Part shown: one piece after another, positions 1 to 5,371 of the stretch
Layout: each line of letters begins with the position of its first letter
Position numbering within the stretch: the stretch's first letter is position 1
DNA from: SG8-30 sp037443885
Lineage (GTDB): Bacteria > Pseudomonadota > Gammaproteobacteria > Steroidobacterales > Steroidobacteraceae
NCBI GenBank assembly: GCA_037443885.1
Contig: JBBINN010000107.1
Coordinates: forward strand, 1 to 9,843
DNA length: 9,843 nucleotides
Direction: 5' to 3'
Translations under genes and position numbers: made by a program
The notes under the pieces: generated by a model
What the model saw: the letters and a program-made list of their open reading frames with translations, nothing else
Told to the model about the DNA's origin: nothing
Database searches by the model: none

Positions 1-391
1 CGTCGGCGTGGTCCACCCAGGCCATGGCGCAACGGTAGCGGGCCGTGCGCGCGCCATCGGGCGCGTCCTCGAGCTCGCGGAGCAGCTTCGAGTTGTTGTC
101 CCCGTCGTCGCAGCCGGGACCGGCGTAGCGCGCGGAGTGGATGCCCGGCCGGCCGCCGAGCGCATCCACCTCGAGGCCCGAATCGTCGGCGATCGCCGGC
201 AAGCCCGCCAGGCGCGACGCGTGGCGGGCCTTGATGAGCGCGTTGGCCGCGAAGGTCTCGCCGTCCTCGACCGGTGGCTCGATGCCGAAGTCGGACTGCG
301 CCAGCACCTCGAGGCCGGTGCCGGCGAGGATGGCGCGCAATTCCGCGAGCTTGCCGCGGTTGCCCGTGGCGAGCACCACCCGCCGGGTCAC
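1..391 (-). CDS. rdgB: RdgB/HAM1 family non-canonical purine NTP pyrophosphatase (XTP/dITP diphosphatase), 3' end cut off
   Basis: Hydrolyses dITP, ITP and XTP to monophosphates plus pyrophosphate in the cytoplasm, keeping deaminated purines out of DNA and RNA. About 130 codons are visible; the family is usually near 200, so roughly the last third lies outside the window. Seen: substrate motif TGNRGK at residues 9-14, an acidic EDGETF segment at 42-47, the catalytic pair D69-D70 in ADDSGLEVDAL, then GIHSARYAG at 83-91. I chose the GTG at 391-389 because GGAGG lies 9 nt upstream (405-401), inside the last codons of rph, and the TGN motif then falls at the usual distance from the N-terminus. 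Only 4 nt separate it from the rph stop, so coupled translation in a PP2C-rph-rdgB operon is likely. Family assignment is very secure; only the exact start is slightly open. Confidence 0.95.
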   Translation of the reverse strand, partial: MTRRVVLATGNRGKLAELRAILAGTGLEVLAQSDFGIEPPVEDGETFAANALIKARHASRLAGLPAIADDSGLEVDALGGRPGIHSARYAGPGCDDGDNNSKLLRELEDAPDGARTARYRCAMAWVDHAD

Positions 392-395
392 GGGT

Positions 396-1133
396 TCAGG
401 CCTCCCGGCCGTCGAGGGCCGCGAGCTGCAGCGCGCAGAGGCGGCCGATGCCGCGCGCGGCGAGGTCGAGCATCGCGTCGAGTTCCTCGCGCCGGAACGC
501 GTGGCCCTCGGCGGTGCCCTGGACCTCGATGAAGGCGCCTCCCGAGTTCATGACCACGTTCATGTCGGTCTCCGCCTCGGAGTCCTCGGCGTAGTCGAGG
601 TCGAGGACCGGCACGCCGTTGACGATGCCGACCGACACTGCCGCCACCTGGCCGTGCAGCGGGCTCGCCGCCATCTCGCGGCGGCGGATGAGCGCAGCGA
701 TCGCGTCCGCCAGCGCCACGTAGCTGCCGGTGATGGCGGCGGTGCGCGTGCCGCCGTCGGCCTGCAGAACGTCGCAGTCGAGGGTGACGGTGCGCTCGCC
801 CAGCGCGCGCAGGTCGACGCAGGCCCGCAGCGACCGGCCGATCAGCCGCTGGATCTCCTGGGTGCGGCCCGTCTGCCTGCCCTTCGCCGCCTCGCGCGGC
901 GAACGCGTGTGCGTGGCACGCGGGAGCATGCCGTACTCCGCCGTGATCCAGCCCTGGCCGGTATTCCGCAGGAAGGACGGCACGCCGTTGTCGATGCTCG
1001 CGGTGCACAGCACGCGTGTGCCGCCGAATTCCACGAGCACCGAGCCCTCGGCATGGGTCGTGTAGCCGCGGAGGAAGCGCACCGGGCGCAACTCGTCGGG
1101 CGCGCGGCCGCTGGATCGCTGGTGGGCAGCCAT
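396..1133 (-). CDS. rph: Ribonuclease PH
   Basis: Phosphate-dependent 3'-5' exoribonuclease that trims the 3' ends of tRNA precursors, releasing nucleoside diphosphates; it normally acts as a ring-shaped hexamer in the cytoplasm. The 245-residue protein matches E. coli RNase PH (238 aa) over its whole length, with a few extra N-terminal residues. Seen: HAEGSVLVEFG at 27-37, GQGWITAEYGMLPRATHTR at 59-77, phosphate-binding GRTQEIQRL at 89-97, LDCDVLQADGGTRT in the middle, and the catalytic EDSEAETDMNVVM segment near 181-193. Unlike the frameshifted rph of E. coli K-12, the C-terminus is intact. The ATG has only weak Shine-Dalgarno complementarity and lies 4 nt after the PP2C stop codon, so it probably depends on coupling to the upstream gene. 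Part of the PP2C-rph-rdgB operon. Confidence 0.98.
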   Translation of the reverse strand: MAAHQRSSGRAPDELRPVRFLRGYTTHAEGSVLVEFGGTRVLCTASIDNGVPSFLRNTGQGWITAEYGMLPRATHTRSPREAAKGRQTGRTQEIQRLIGRSLRACVDLRALGERTVTLDCDVLQADGGTRTAAITGSYVALADAIAALIRRREMAASPLHGQVAAVSVGIVNGVPVLDLDYAEDSEAETDMNVVMNSGGAFIEVQGTAEGHAFRREELDAMLDLAARGIGRLCALQLAALDGREA

Positions 1134-1137
1134 CGTC

Positions 1138-1881
1138 TCAGCCCAGCCAGCGCAGCGCGGCCGCGGTGGCGTTGTCGCTGTGCGGAGCGGAGGCCCGCAC
1201 GGCCCGGTCCACCAGGTCCGAGAGCGCCGCGGCCAGCGGCGGACCCTCGGGGCTCCAGAACGAGGCGATCTCCGCGTCGCGCAGATTGGCCCATACGCCG
1301 TCCGAGCACACCAGCAGGACGTCGCCCGGCTGGAGCGGGCGGCGGCGCGACAGCGTCATGTCGGGCACGCCAGGCTCGCCGCCGATGCAGCACTCGACGA
1401 AGTTTCGCAGCGGATGGCCGTGCACCTCGTCCTCGCGGATCTGGCCGTCGCGCAGCAGCTGCTCCACGTGGCTATGGTCGCGGGTGCGCTCGAGCACGGC
1501 GCCATTGCGCAGGTGGTAGACGCGGGCGTCGCCGAGATGGGCCCAGTAGGCCGCGCCCTGCTGGACGAGACACGCCGCGCAGGTCGCGCGCGGGCGCTGC
1601 TCGAGCGGCAGGCCGCGGCCGGCTCCGGCCACCGCCTCATGCGCCCCACCCAGGCTGAGGTGCAGGAATCCCAGGGGATCGAACAACGGATGCGGTAAAG
1701 CCGCGAAGGCATCGAGCACCGCCTTGCGTCCGATCTCGGCGGCGAGCGCCCCGTCCGAGTGTCCACCCATGCCGTCCAGCACCAGGAGCAGCGCGGCCCG
1801 GTCGTCGGCCGCGACCGCGGCTCGGTCCTGGTTTTCCTCGCGGTGCCCGACGTCGCTGACGTCCGCGTACTCGATCTGCAA
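1138..1881 (-). CDS. PP2C-family serine/threonine protein phosphatase
   Basis: Metal-dependent (Mg2+/Mn2+) protein phosphatase of the single-domain bacterial PP2C/Stp type, about 247 residues. All signature blocks are present: RxENQD (residues 14-19), LDGMGGHSDG near 35-44 with a metal-binding Asp, AHLGDARVY in the middle, LLVCSDGVW, and the C-terminal SDNATA block with the last metal-binding Asp. No membrane segment or extra regulatory domain is seen, so it should be soluble. There is no ATG. I chose TTG at 1881-1879 because GGGAGGA lies just upstream and the protein then starts MQIEYADVSDVGHRE, a usual length before the REENQD block. A second TTG at 1896-1894 would add five residues but would place the Shine-Dalgarno inside the gene. 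It heads the operon with rph and rdgB. No partner Ser/Thr kinase is in the window, so the substrate is unknown. Family assignment is firm. Confidence 0.93.
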   Translation of the reverse strand: MQIEYADVSDVGHREENQDRAAVAADDRAALLLVLDGMGGHSDGALAAEIGRKAVLDAFAALPHPLFDPLGFLHLSLGGAHEAVAGAGRGLPLEQRPRATCAACLVQQGAAYWAHLGDARVYHLRNGAVLERTRDHSHVEQLLRDGQIREDEVHGHPLRNFVECCIGGEPGVPDMTLSRRRPLQPGDVLLVCSDGVWANLRDAEIASFWSPEGPPLAAALSDLVDRAVRASAPHSDNATAAALRWLG

Positions 1882-1884
1882 GCG

Positions 1885-1891
1885 TCCTCCC
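1885..1891 (-). promoter_or_regulatory. Ribosome binding site that decides the TTG start of the PP2C gene
   Basis: GGGAGGA is read on the minus strand and ends 3 nt before TTG 1881-1879. The spacing is short but workable. The alternative TTG at 1896 has no such site upstream, which favours the downstream start. Confidence 0.5.
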
Positions 1892-1941
1892 GGCAATGGA
1901 CTGTTGGCGATGGCTGGCCGCTGCGCCGCGGCGGCATCTGT

Positions 1942-1947
1942 TATTCT
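1942..1947 (+). promoter_or_regulatory. Candidate -10 box for yicC in the divergent PP2C/yicC intergenic region
   Basis: TATTCT on the plus strand, in the context GTTATTCTGCCGCG, is the only AT-rich spot in the 141-nt region between the two divergent genes. It would give a leader of about 70 nt for yicC. No convincing -35 is seen. The complement (CAGAAT) could equally serve the minus-strand PP2C operon. Inferred from sequence resemblance only. Confidence 0.35.
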
Positions 1948-2022
1948 GCCGCGCAGCTTACACGAGGCAGCGCCCGCGGTTCAGGGGCACACGCCTAGCC
2001 TGTGACCCGCCTCGAGGAGTCC

Positions 2023-2889
2023 ATGATCCGCAGCATGACCGGCTTCGCCCGGCGCGAGCACGCCGAGGCCTTCGGCAGCCTCGCCTGGGAGCTGCGCTCG
2101 GTTAACCACCGCTACCTCGAGGTGTCGCTGCGCCTGCCAGAGGACTTCCGCGCGGCGGAAGGCACGTTCCGGCAGGCCATCGCCGCGTCGCTCCGTCGCG
2201 GCAAGGTCGAGGCGAGCCTCTACTTCCGCCCCACCGTGGCGACGAGCGCCGGCCTCGAGCTCAACGAGGCGCTGCTCGAGCAGCTCGTCGAGCGGGCCGT
2301 GGAGGTGCGAACGCGGCTTGCGGGCGCCGCGGAGATCAACGCCGTGGACCTGCTGCGCTGGCCGGGCGTCGTGCGCGAGGCCGAGCGCGACAACGCCGCT
2401 GCGACCGAGGCCGCGAGCGCGCTCCTCGGAGAGGCGCTCGCCGCCCTCGACGCATCCCGCGCCAGCGAGGGCGGACGCATCACCGACCTGCTGCTTGGCC
2501 GCTGCGCCGGAATCGAGTCGCTCGCCGATGCCGTCAGCGCGCGCCTGCCCGAGGTGCGCGAACGCATCCGCGCGAAGCTCAACGAGCGGCTCGGGCAGGT
2601 CGCGGTCGAGCCGAACCGCGAGCGCCTCGAGCAGGAACTCGTGATCGCGCTGCAGAAGATGGACGTGGACGAGGAACTCGACCGCCTGCGCAGCCACGTC
2701 GCCGAGGTGCGGAAGGTCATCGCCTCGGGCGAGCCCGCCGGCCGGAAGCTCGACTTCCTAATGCAGGAGTTCAACCGCGAGGCCAACACGCTGTCCTCGA
2801 AGTCGCAGGACGTCGAGACCACCCGCGCCGCGGTCGAGATCAAGGTGCTTGTCGAGCAGATGCGGGAGCAGGTGCAGAACGTGGAGTAG
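2023..2889 (+). CDS. yicC: YicC family endoribonuclease
   Basis: A 288-residue protein, the same size as E. coli YicC (287). It starts MIRSMTGFARRE, followed by ELRSVNHRYLEVSLRLPE near residues 24-41 and RRGKVEASLYF (YicC-like N-terminal domain). It ends with the conserved DUF1732-type tail: FNREANTLSSKS, then EIKVLVEQMREQVQNVE. In E. coli, YicC has been reported as an endoribonuclease acting on structured RNAs such as the small RNA RyhB; the same role here is inferred from homology. I chose ATG 2023 over the GTG at 2002 because GAGGAG sits at 2014-2019 and family members begin exactly at MIRSMT. It is divergent from the PP2C-rph-rdgB operon, as yicC is from rph in E. coli, and its stop lies only 7 nt from the end of the convergent lipoprotein gene. 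Its usual downstream neighbour gmk is displaced by about 3.6 kb. Confidence 0.95.
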   Translation: MIRSMTGFARREHAEAFGSLAWELRSVNHRYLEVSLRLPEDFRAAEGTFRQAIAASLRRGKVEASLYFRPTVATSAGLELNEALLEQLVERAVEVRTRLAGAAEINAVDLLRWPGVVREAERDNAAATEAASALLGEALAALDASRASEGGRITDLLLGRCAGIESLADAVSARLPEVRERIRAKLNERLGQVAVEPNRERLEQELVIALQKMDVDEELDRLRSHVAEVRKVIASGEPAGRKLDFLMQEFNREANTLSSKSQDVETTRAAVEIKVLVEQMREQVQNVE

Positions 2890-2896
2890 CCCTGCC

Positions 2897-3484
2897 TCAA
2901 CTGCCTTCGGCTGGACCCTGCAAGGCCACACGCACGGCCGCGATGTGCGCGACAGCCTCGTCGATTTCGCGTTTCGCCTGCTCGCGGTCGAACGGCTCCT
3001 GCGCCAGCAGGACCTGCACCGTCGCGGGATGCACGACGAGGTCTTTCATGTGGTAGCAGACGGCCCCGTCGGACCCGAGCGCCGGCAGCACGCCATCGGC
3101 ATGGTAGTCACGCTCGATCGTCTCCGGATCGAGCATCGGCAGGGCGTCGCGCACCGCGAGCGCCTCGGCCATGTACTCGGCGCACTGCGGCTGGGCCGCC
3201 ACGAAGGCCGGCGTCACGCCGCTGGCGATCTCGAGCAGAGCCATTGCATCGCGGCGCACGGTCTCCGGCGCCGCCTGGCCACCGAGCTCTGCTGACAGCG
3301 CCGCCGCAAGCTGCTCGTAGACGTCGAGGGATCGCGCGACCGTGTCGGCGGTGGGCGCAGTGCCATGCGTAGCGGCGGGTGGCGCCGGATCGGGCGTGGT
3401 GGGCGGTGGCGGCGCATCGCGCCCGCCGCAGGCCACGAGGCCGAGGCCCATCAGTATGATCGAAAGACGATTTCCGTATCCCAT
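2897..3484 (-). CDS. Putative outer-membrane lipoprotein of unknown function, proline-rich linker
   Basis: A 195-residue protein that I do not recognise. The N-terminus is a classic type II signal peptide: Arg6, a hydrophobic stretch at 7-18, and lipobox LVAC with the lipidated Cys at 19. Residue +2 is Gly, not Asp, so sorting to the outer membrane is expected. A Pro/Ala/Thr-rich linker (25-46) follows, then a mostly helical domain (47-190). This domain has two Cys (101 and 143) that could pair in the periplasm and the segment CYHMKDLVVHPATVQVLL near 143-160; the C-terminus is acidic-basic helical. The ATG at 3484 has AGGGG about 7 nt upstream. The gene is convergent with yicC (7-nt gap) and separated by 232 nt from the membrane-protein gene upstream, so it probably has its own promoter. 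The lipoprotein nature is well supported; its role is unknown. Confidence 0.85.
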   Translation of the reverse strand: MGYGNRLSIILMGLGLVACGGRDAPPPPTTPDPAPPAATHGTAPTADTVARSLDVYEQLAAALSAELGGQAAPETVRRDAMALLEIASGVTPAFVAAQPQCAEYMAEALAVRDALPMLDPETIERDYHADGVLPALGSDGAVCYHMKDLVVHPATVQVLLAQEPFDREQAKREIDEAVAHIAAVRVALQGPAEGS

Positions 3485-3524
3485 CGCAATCCCCTGGAGC
3501 CACGTACAGCCGTTTCACTCGCTG

Positions 3525-3553
3525 AATGTACCTTGTCACGACGCAAACACGAA
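3525..3553 (-). promoter_or_regulatory. Weak candidate promoter for the lipoprotein gene
   Basis: On the minus strand TACATT (3530-3525) resembles a -10 box and lies 17 nt downstream of TTCGTG (3553-3548), about 40 nt before the ATG. The -35 match is poor, so this is only a suggestion. The rest of the 3485-3716 gap shows no convincing gene; it holds this site and the hairpin at 3629-3661. Confidence 0.2.
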
Positions 3554-3628
3554 TCTGCCACTTCCCCGGCGTGACCAGCCATCCACGGTGATCGTGCCAT
3601 CGCGAAGGGTTTCTCAGGCCCGCCGATG

Positions 3629-3661
3629 CCGCTGCCCGGCCTGACGAGGGCCGGGCAGCGG
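3629..3661 (-). terminator. Strong GC hairpin downstream of the membrane-protein gene, possible terminator without U-tract
   Basis: A perfect 13-bp stem: CCGCTGCCCGGCC (3629-3641) pairs with GGCCGGGCAGCGG (3649-3661), around a 7-nt loop. It lies about 55 nt beyond the stop of the minus-strand membrane-protein gene and upstream of the lipoprotein gene. No run of T follows on either strand, so it is not a canonical intrinsic terminator. It could act with Rho, protect a 3' end, or be a dispersed palindromic repeat. The strand is assigned from gene direction only. Confidence 0.45.
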
Positions 3662-3716
3662 GTCGTTCTCGTCGCGCCCGACCGCACGTCGATGCAGGCC
3701 GTCGCGGCGAGTCGTT

Positions 3717-4232
3717 TCACTCCTCGTCTGGCGGCGCCGGCTGCGTCCACGCGAGATAAGCCGTCGGCAGGACGAAAGCGTAGAGCAGCCCGCCCCAGAT
3801 GAACGCGTTCCAGTGATCAGACGTGCTCGGGCGCCAGAGCAGCATGTTCTTCTGCGTCTCGAGGTCGATGCTGACCTCCATGTAGAAGGCGAAGAGCACG
3901 GCCAGCACGGTGAAGACGCTGTAGCCGAAGGCCTGGGCCCGGTAGCGCTGCTGCAACTCGCGTTCGTCGAGCCGCTTCTCCTCCGCGGCGACGATACGCT
4001 GCCAGCCCGACGGCGCGACGATGAAGAACGCAATGACGGCGGATACGATGAGAGCGAGCCCCCCGGCATCGAGTGCGAAGCCGGGCGAGTCCGGGCCGCC
4101 GGCCTCGGGCGCTATCAGGCGCAGCGCGCAGCCGAACGGATAGGCGACGAGCGCCCAGGTGGTCGCAATCCTCATGGTGCGGGCGCTTCGCAGCGCAGGG
4201 ACGCGGGTCGCCGCGCGAACGTAGAGGGACAT
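3717..4232 (-). CDS. Four-helix integral membrane protein paired with an XRE regulator
   Basis: A 171-residue protein with four predicted membrane helices near residues 22-41, 54-73, 101-122 and 141-162. A charged cytoplasmic loop between helices 2 and 3 carries EEKRLDERELQQRYRA (84-99). Small membrane proteins with a DEREL-type loop, encoded just after a short XRE repressor, are a recurring bacterial arrangement (DUF2178-like); that link is from memory and not tested. Function is unknown. I chose ATG 4232-4230 because GGAGG lies 5 nt upstream, inside the last codons of the regulator. The regulator stop is one base away (TGA-G-ATG), so the two are almost certainly translationally coupled. An ATG 12 nt further upstream would overlap the regulator and lacks such a site. 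Transcription should start at the promoter in front of the XRE gene. Confidence 0.82.
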   Translation of the reverse strand: MSLYVRAATRVPALRSARTMRIATTWALVAYPFGCALRLIAPEAGGPDSPGFALDAGGLALIVSAVIAFFIVAPSGWQRIVAAEEKRLDERELQQRYRAQAFGYSVFTVLAVLFAFYMEVSIDLETQKNMLLWRPSTSDHWNAFIWGGLLYAFVLPTAYLAWTQPAPPDEE

Positions 4233-4233
4233 C

Positions 4234-4479
4234 TCAGCCTCCATGCCGGGTGGCGAGCCGCGACAGCGGCTCGAAGGGTTGCAGCGAGAACACCATCTCG
4301 ACCGGCAGCTCGAACTGCGCCGCAAGCTTCAGCGCCAGTTCGAGGCTCGGCTGGTAGTCGCCGCGCTCGAGATAACCGATGGTCTGGTAATTGACGCCGA
4401 CAGCCTCGGCGAGGTCCTTGCGGCTCAGGCCGCGCTCGGCCCGCAGGACTGCCAGTCGGTTGTAGAGTTGCGTCGTCAT
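4234..4479 (-). CDS. Small XRE/Cro-C1-type helix-turn-helix transcriptional regulator
   Basis: An 81-residue DNA-binding protein that is essentially one HTH_3 domain: RLAVLRAERGLSRKDLAEAVG (about 8-28) followed by VNYQTIGYLERGDYQPSLELALKLAAQF, where QTIGYLE is the recognition-helix region. A short tail (PVEMVFSLQPFEPLSR) follows, with no ligand or protease domain. I chose ATG 4479-4477. An upstream in-frame start at 4548 would run through the AT-rich promoter region and add 23 unrelated residues. There is no Shine-Dalgarno sequence; instead a -10-like TATAGT ends 6 nt before the ATG, consistent with a leaderless mRNA. A perfect palindrome at 4500-4517 overlaps the likely -35 box, so the protein probably represses itself and the coupled membrane protein. 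The HTH assignment is firm; regulation is inferred. Confidence 0.9.
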   Translation of the reverse strand: MTTQLYNRLAVLRAERGLSRKDLAEAVGVNYQTIGYLERGDYQPSLELALKLAAQFELPVEMVFSLQPFEPLSRLATRHGG

Positions 4480-4485
4480 GGCGTT

Positions 4486-4515
4486 ACTATACACCGAATT
4501 ATTGTGTTTACACAA
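4486..4515 (-). promoter_or_regulatory. Promoter of the XRE/membrane-protein pair, apparently giving a leaderless transcript
   Basis: Read on the minus strand, TATAGT (4491-4486, five of six consensus bases) is preceded at 18 nt by TTGTGT (4515-4510). Six bases (AACGCC) separate the -10 box from the ATG, which places the expected transcription start at or next to the A of the start codon. This is an AT-rich island in otherwise GC-rich DNA. Confidence 0.6.
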
Positions 4516-4517
4516 TA
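4500..4517. promoter_or_regulatory. Palindromic operator candidate, probably for the adjacent XRE regulator
   Basis: TATTGTGT-TT-ACACAATA is a perfect inverted repeat with 8-bp arms and a 2-bp centre. It covers the predicted -35 box of the XRE gene. A further GTGTA half-site (minus strand 4494-4490) overlaps the -10 region, 19 bp away. Size and placement fit a dimeric Cro/C1-type repressor. Binding is inferred, not shown. Confidence 0.55.
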
Positions 4518-4570
4518 TATCGTATTGAGTAAAGACCAACCGGCTCAAGTCGAGGCGGCCGCCATCGCCA

Positions 4571-4588
4571 GATGCCCCCGGGGGCGTC
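4571..4588. repeat. GC palindrome downstream of the O-methyltransferase gene
   Basis: GCCCCCGGGGGC at 4574-4585 is a 12-bp perfect palindrome, extended by GA/TC pairs and one wobble. It lies about 37 nt past the methyltransferase stop, between it and the XRE promoter. There is no loop and no T-run, so terminator function is doubtful. No gene is seen in the 4518-4624 gap. Confidence 0.25.
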
Positions 4589-4624
4589 AGCGCCGGGGCG
4601 TTGGAGACCCGGTGGAACTGCCGG

Positions 4625-5287
4625 TCAGCGCTTGCGCGCGAGCGTCAGCCCGTCCCCGATCGGCACCAGGGAGAGATCCACGCGTTCATCCTCGTGCAGG
4701 CAGGCGTTGAACTCCCGCAGCGCCACCGTGTCGGGCGAACAGTCCGCCGGATCGGCAACGGCGCCGTCCCACAGCGTGTTGTCTACGGCGATGAGCCCGC
4801 CTGGCCGCAGCAGCGCGACCAGGCGCTCGTAGTAATCGAGGTAGCCGCCCTTGTCGGCGTCGATGAAGGCGAAGTCGTAGCTGCCGGCCTCGCCGGCCGC
4901 GAGCCGCGCATCCAGCGTGTCGCGGGCCGGCGCCAGCACGAGCTCGATCCTGTCCGAGACGCCTGCTGCGGCCCAATGACGTCGCGCGATGGCCGTGTAC
5001 TCCTCGCTGACGTCGCAGGCGAGGATGCGCCCTTCCGGCGGCAGCGCCAGCGCCATGGCGAGGCTTGAGTACCCAGTGAACACGCCCACCTCGAGGACCC
5101 GGCGGGCATCCATCAGCCGCAGCAGCAACTGCATGAACTGCCCCTGCTCGGGCGCAATCTGCATGCCCGCGCGCGGATGCGCGGCAGTCTCCTCGCGCAG
5201 CCGCGCGAGCGCCGGCGGCTCGCGCAGGCTGGCGCCGAGCAGGTAGTCGTAGAGCCGGTCGTCGAGGCCGATGGACTGGCGCGACAT
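4625..5287 (-). CDS. Class I SAM-dependent O-methyltransferase (caffeoyl-CoA/catechol OMT-like)
   Basis: A 220-residue soluble enzyme that transfers a methyl group from S-adenosylmethionine to a hydroxyl, using a divalent metal. Seen: SAM-binding motif I VLEVGVFTGYSSLAMA at 64-79; Asp92 at the end of the second strand (ACDVSEEY); metal-binding D143 in FAFIDADKGGYLDYYE; and the D169-N170 pair in GLIAVDNTLWDGAV. Its length matches the Methyltransf_3 family (about 220). The true substrate cannot be read from sequence; bacterial members act on varied phenolics and secondary metabolites. I chose ATG 5287 because GGAGG lies 5 nt upstream and the family N-terminus (short helix, LYDYLLG) follows. It is divergent from the rhomboid gene, with 80 nt between starts, and sits upstream of the XRE gene in the same direction but 145 nt away with a separate promoter, so it is probably monocistronic. 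Confidence 0.94.
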   Translation of the reverse strand: MSRQSIGLDDRLYDYLLGASLREPPALARLREETAAHPRAGMQIAPEQGQFMQLLLRLMDARRVLEVGVFTGYSSLAMALALPPEGRILACDVSEEYTAIARRHWAAAGVSDRIELVLAPARDTLDARLAAGEAGSYDFAFIDADKGGYLDYYERLVALLRPGGLIAVDNTLWDGAVADPADCSPDTVALREFNACLHEDERVDLSLVPIGDGLTLARKR

Positions 5288-5314
5288 GGCGACCTCCGGT
5301 GGGTGTGCTGCACC

Positions 5315-5320
5315 TACAAT
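5315..5320 (+). promoter_or_regulatory. Candidate -10 box facing the rhomboid gene
   Basis: TACAAT (five of six consensus bases) ends 6 nt before ATG 5327 and overlaps the opposing -10 candidate on the minus strand almost completely. The two promoters could therefore exclude each other. No convincing -35 is seen. Confidence 0.35.
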
Positions 5321-5321
5321 A
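5316..5321 (-). promoter_or_regulatory. Candidate -10 box for the O-methyltransferase gene
   Basis: TATTGT on the minus strand, in the context GGGTATTGTAGG, lies 28 nt before the ATG. It would give a leader of about 20 nt that includes the GGAGG site. No good -35 is seen. Confidence 0.4.
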
Positions 5322-5326
5322 CCCGG

Positions 5327-5371
5327 ATGATTCCGCCCGATCCTCCCGAGTCCGCGCGACCACGCCGGTGA
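5327..5371 (+). CDS. Possible 14-codon leader ORF overlapping the rhomboid start
   Basis: ATG at 5327 opens a frame encoding MIPPDPPESARPRR. Its TGA stop (5369-5371) overlaps the GTG start of the rhomboid gene as GTGA. A -10-like TACAAT lies 6 nt upstream, the spacing expected for a leaderless message. It could let ribosomes re-initiate on the rhomboid GTG, which has no clear Shine-Dalgarno sequence. With only 14 codons, chance is a real alternative, and the peptide itself may have no function. Confidence 0.3.
   Translation: MIPPDPPESARPRR

Noticed and set aside
141..1658. 505-codon plus-strand open frame opposite rdgB, rph and PP2C
   Set aside because: Low-complexity Arg/Ala/Pro protein antisense to three clear family members; a compositional shadow.
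3511..3722. Repeated CGTTTCACTC at 3511-3520 and 3713-3722, and a similar string near 7224
   Set aside because: Ten bases, no shared flanks, and the second copy is partly the stop region of a gene; probably chance.
3451..3750. 99-codon minus-strand frame across the lipoprotein start and the hairpin
   Set aside because: No ribosome site, overlaps two supported genes in another frame, and contains the GC hairpin; composition is not gene-like.
4480..4548. Longer N-terminus for the XRE regulator
   Set aside because: The extra 23 codons fall on the AT-rich promoter and palindrome and do not look like part of the HTH family.
5299..5367. Longer GTG start for the rhomboid protein
   Set aside because: It overlaps the methyltransferase leader and promoter, and the added residues do not look like a conserved N-terminus.
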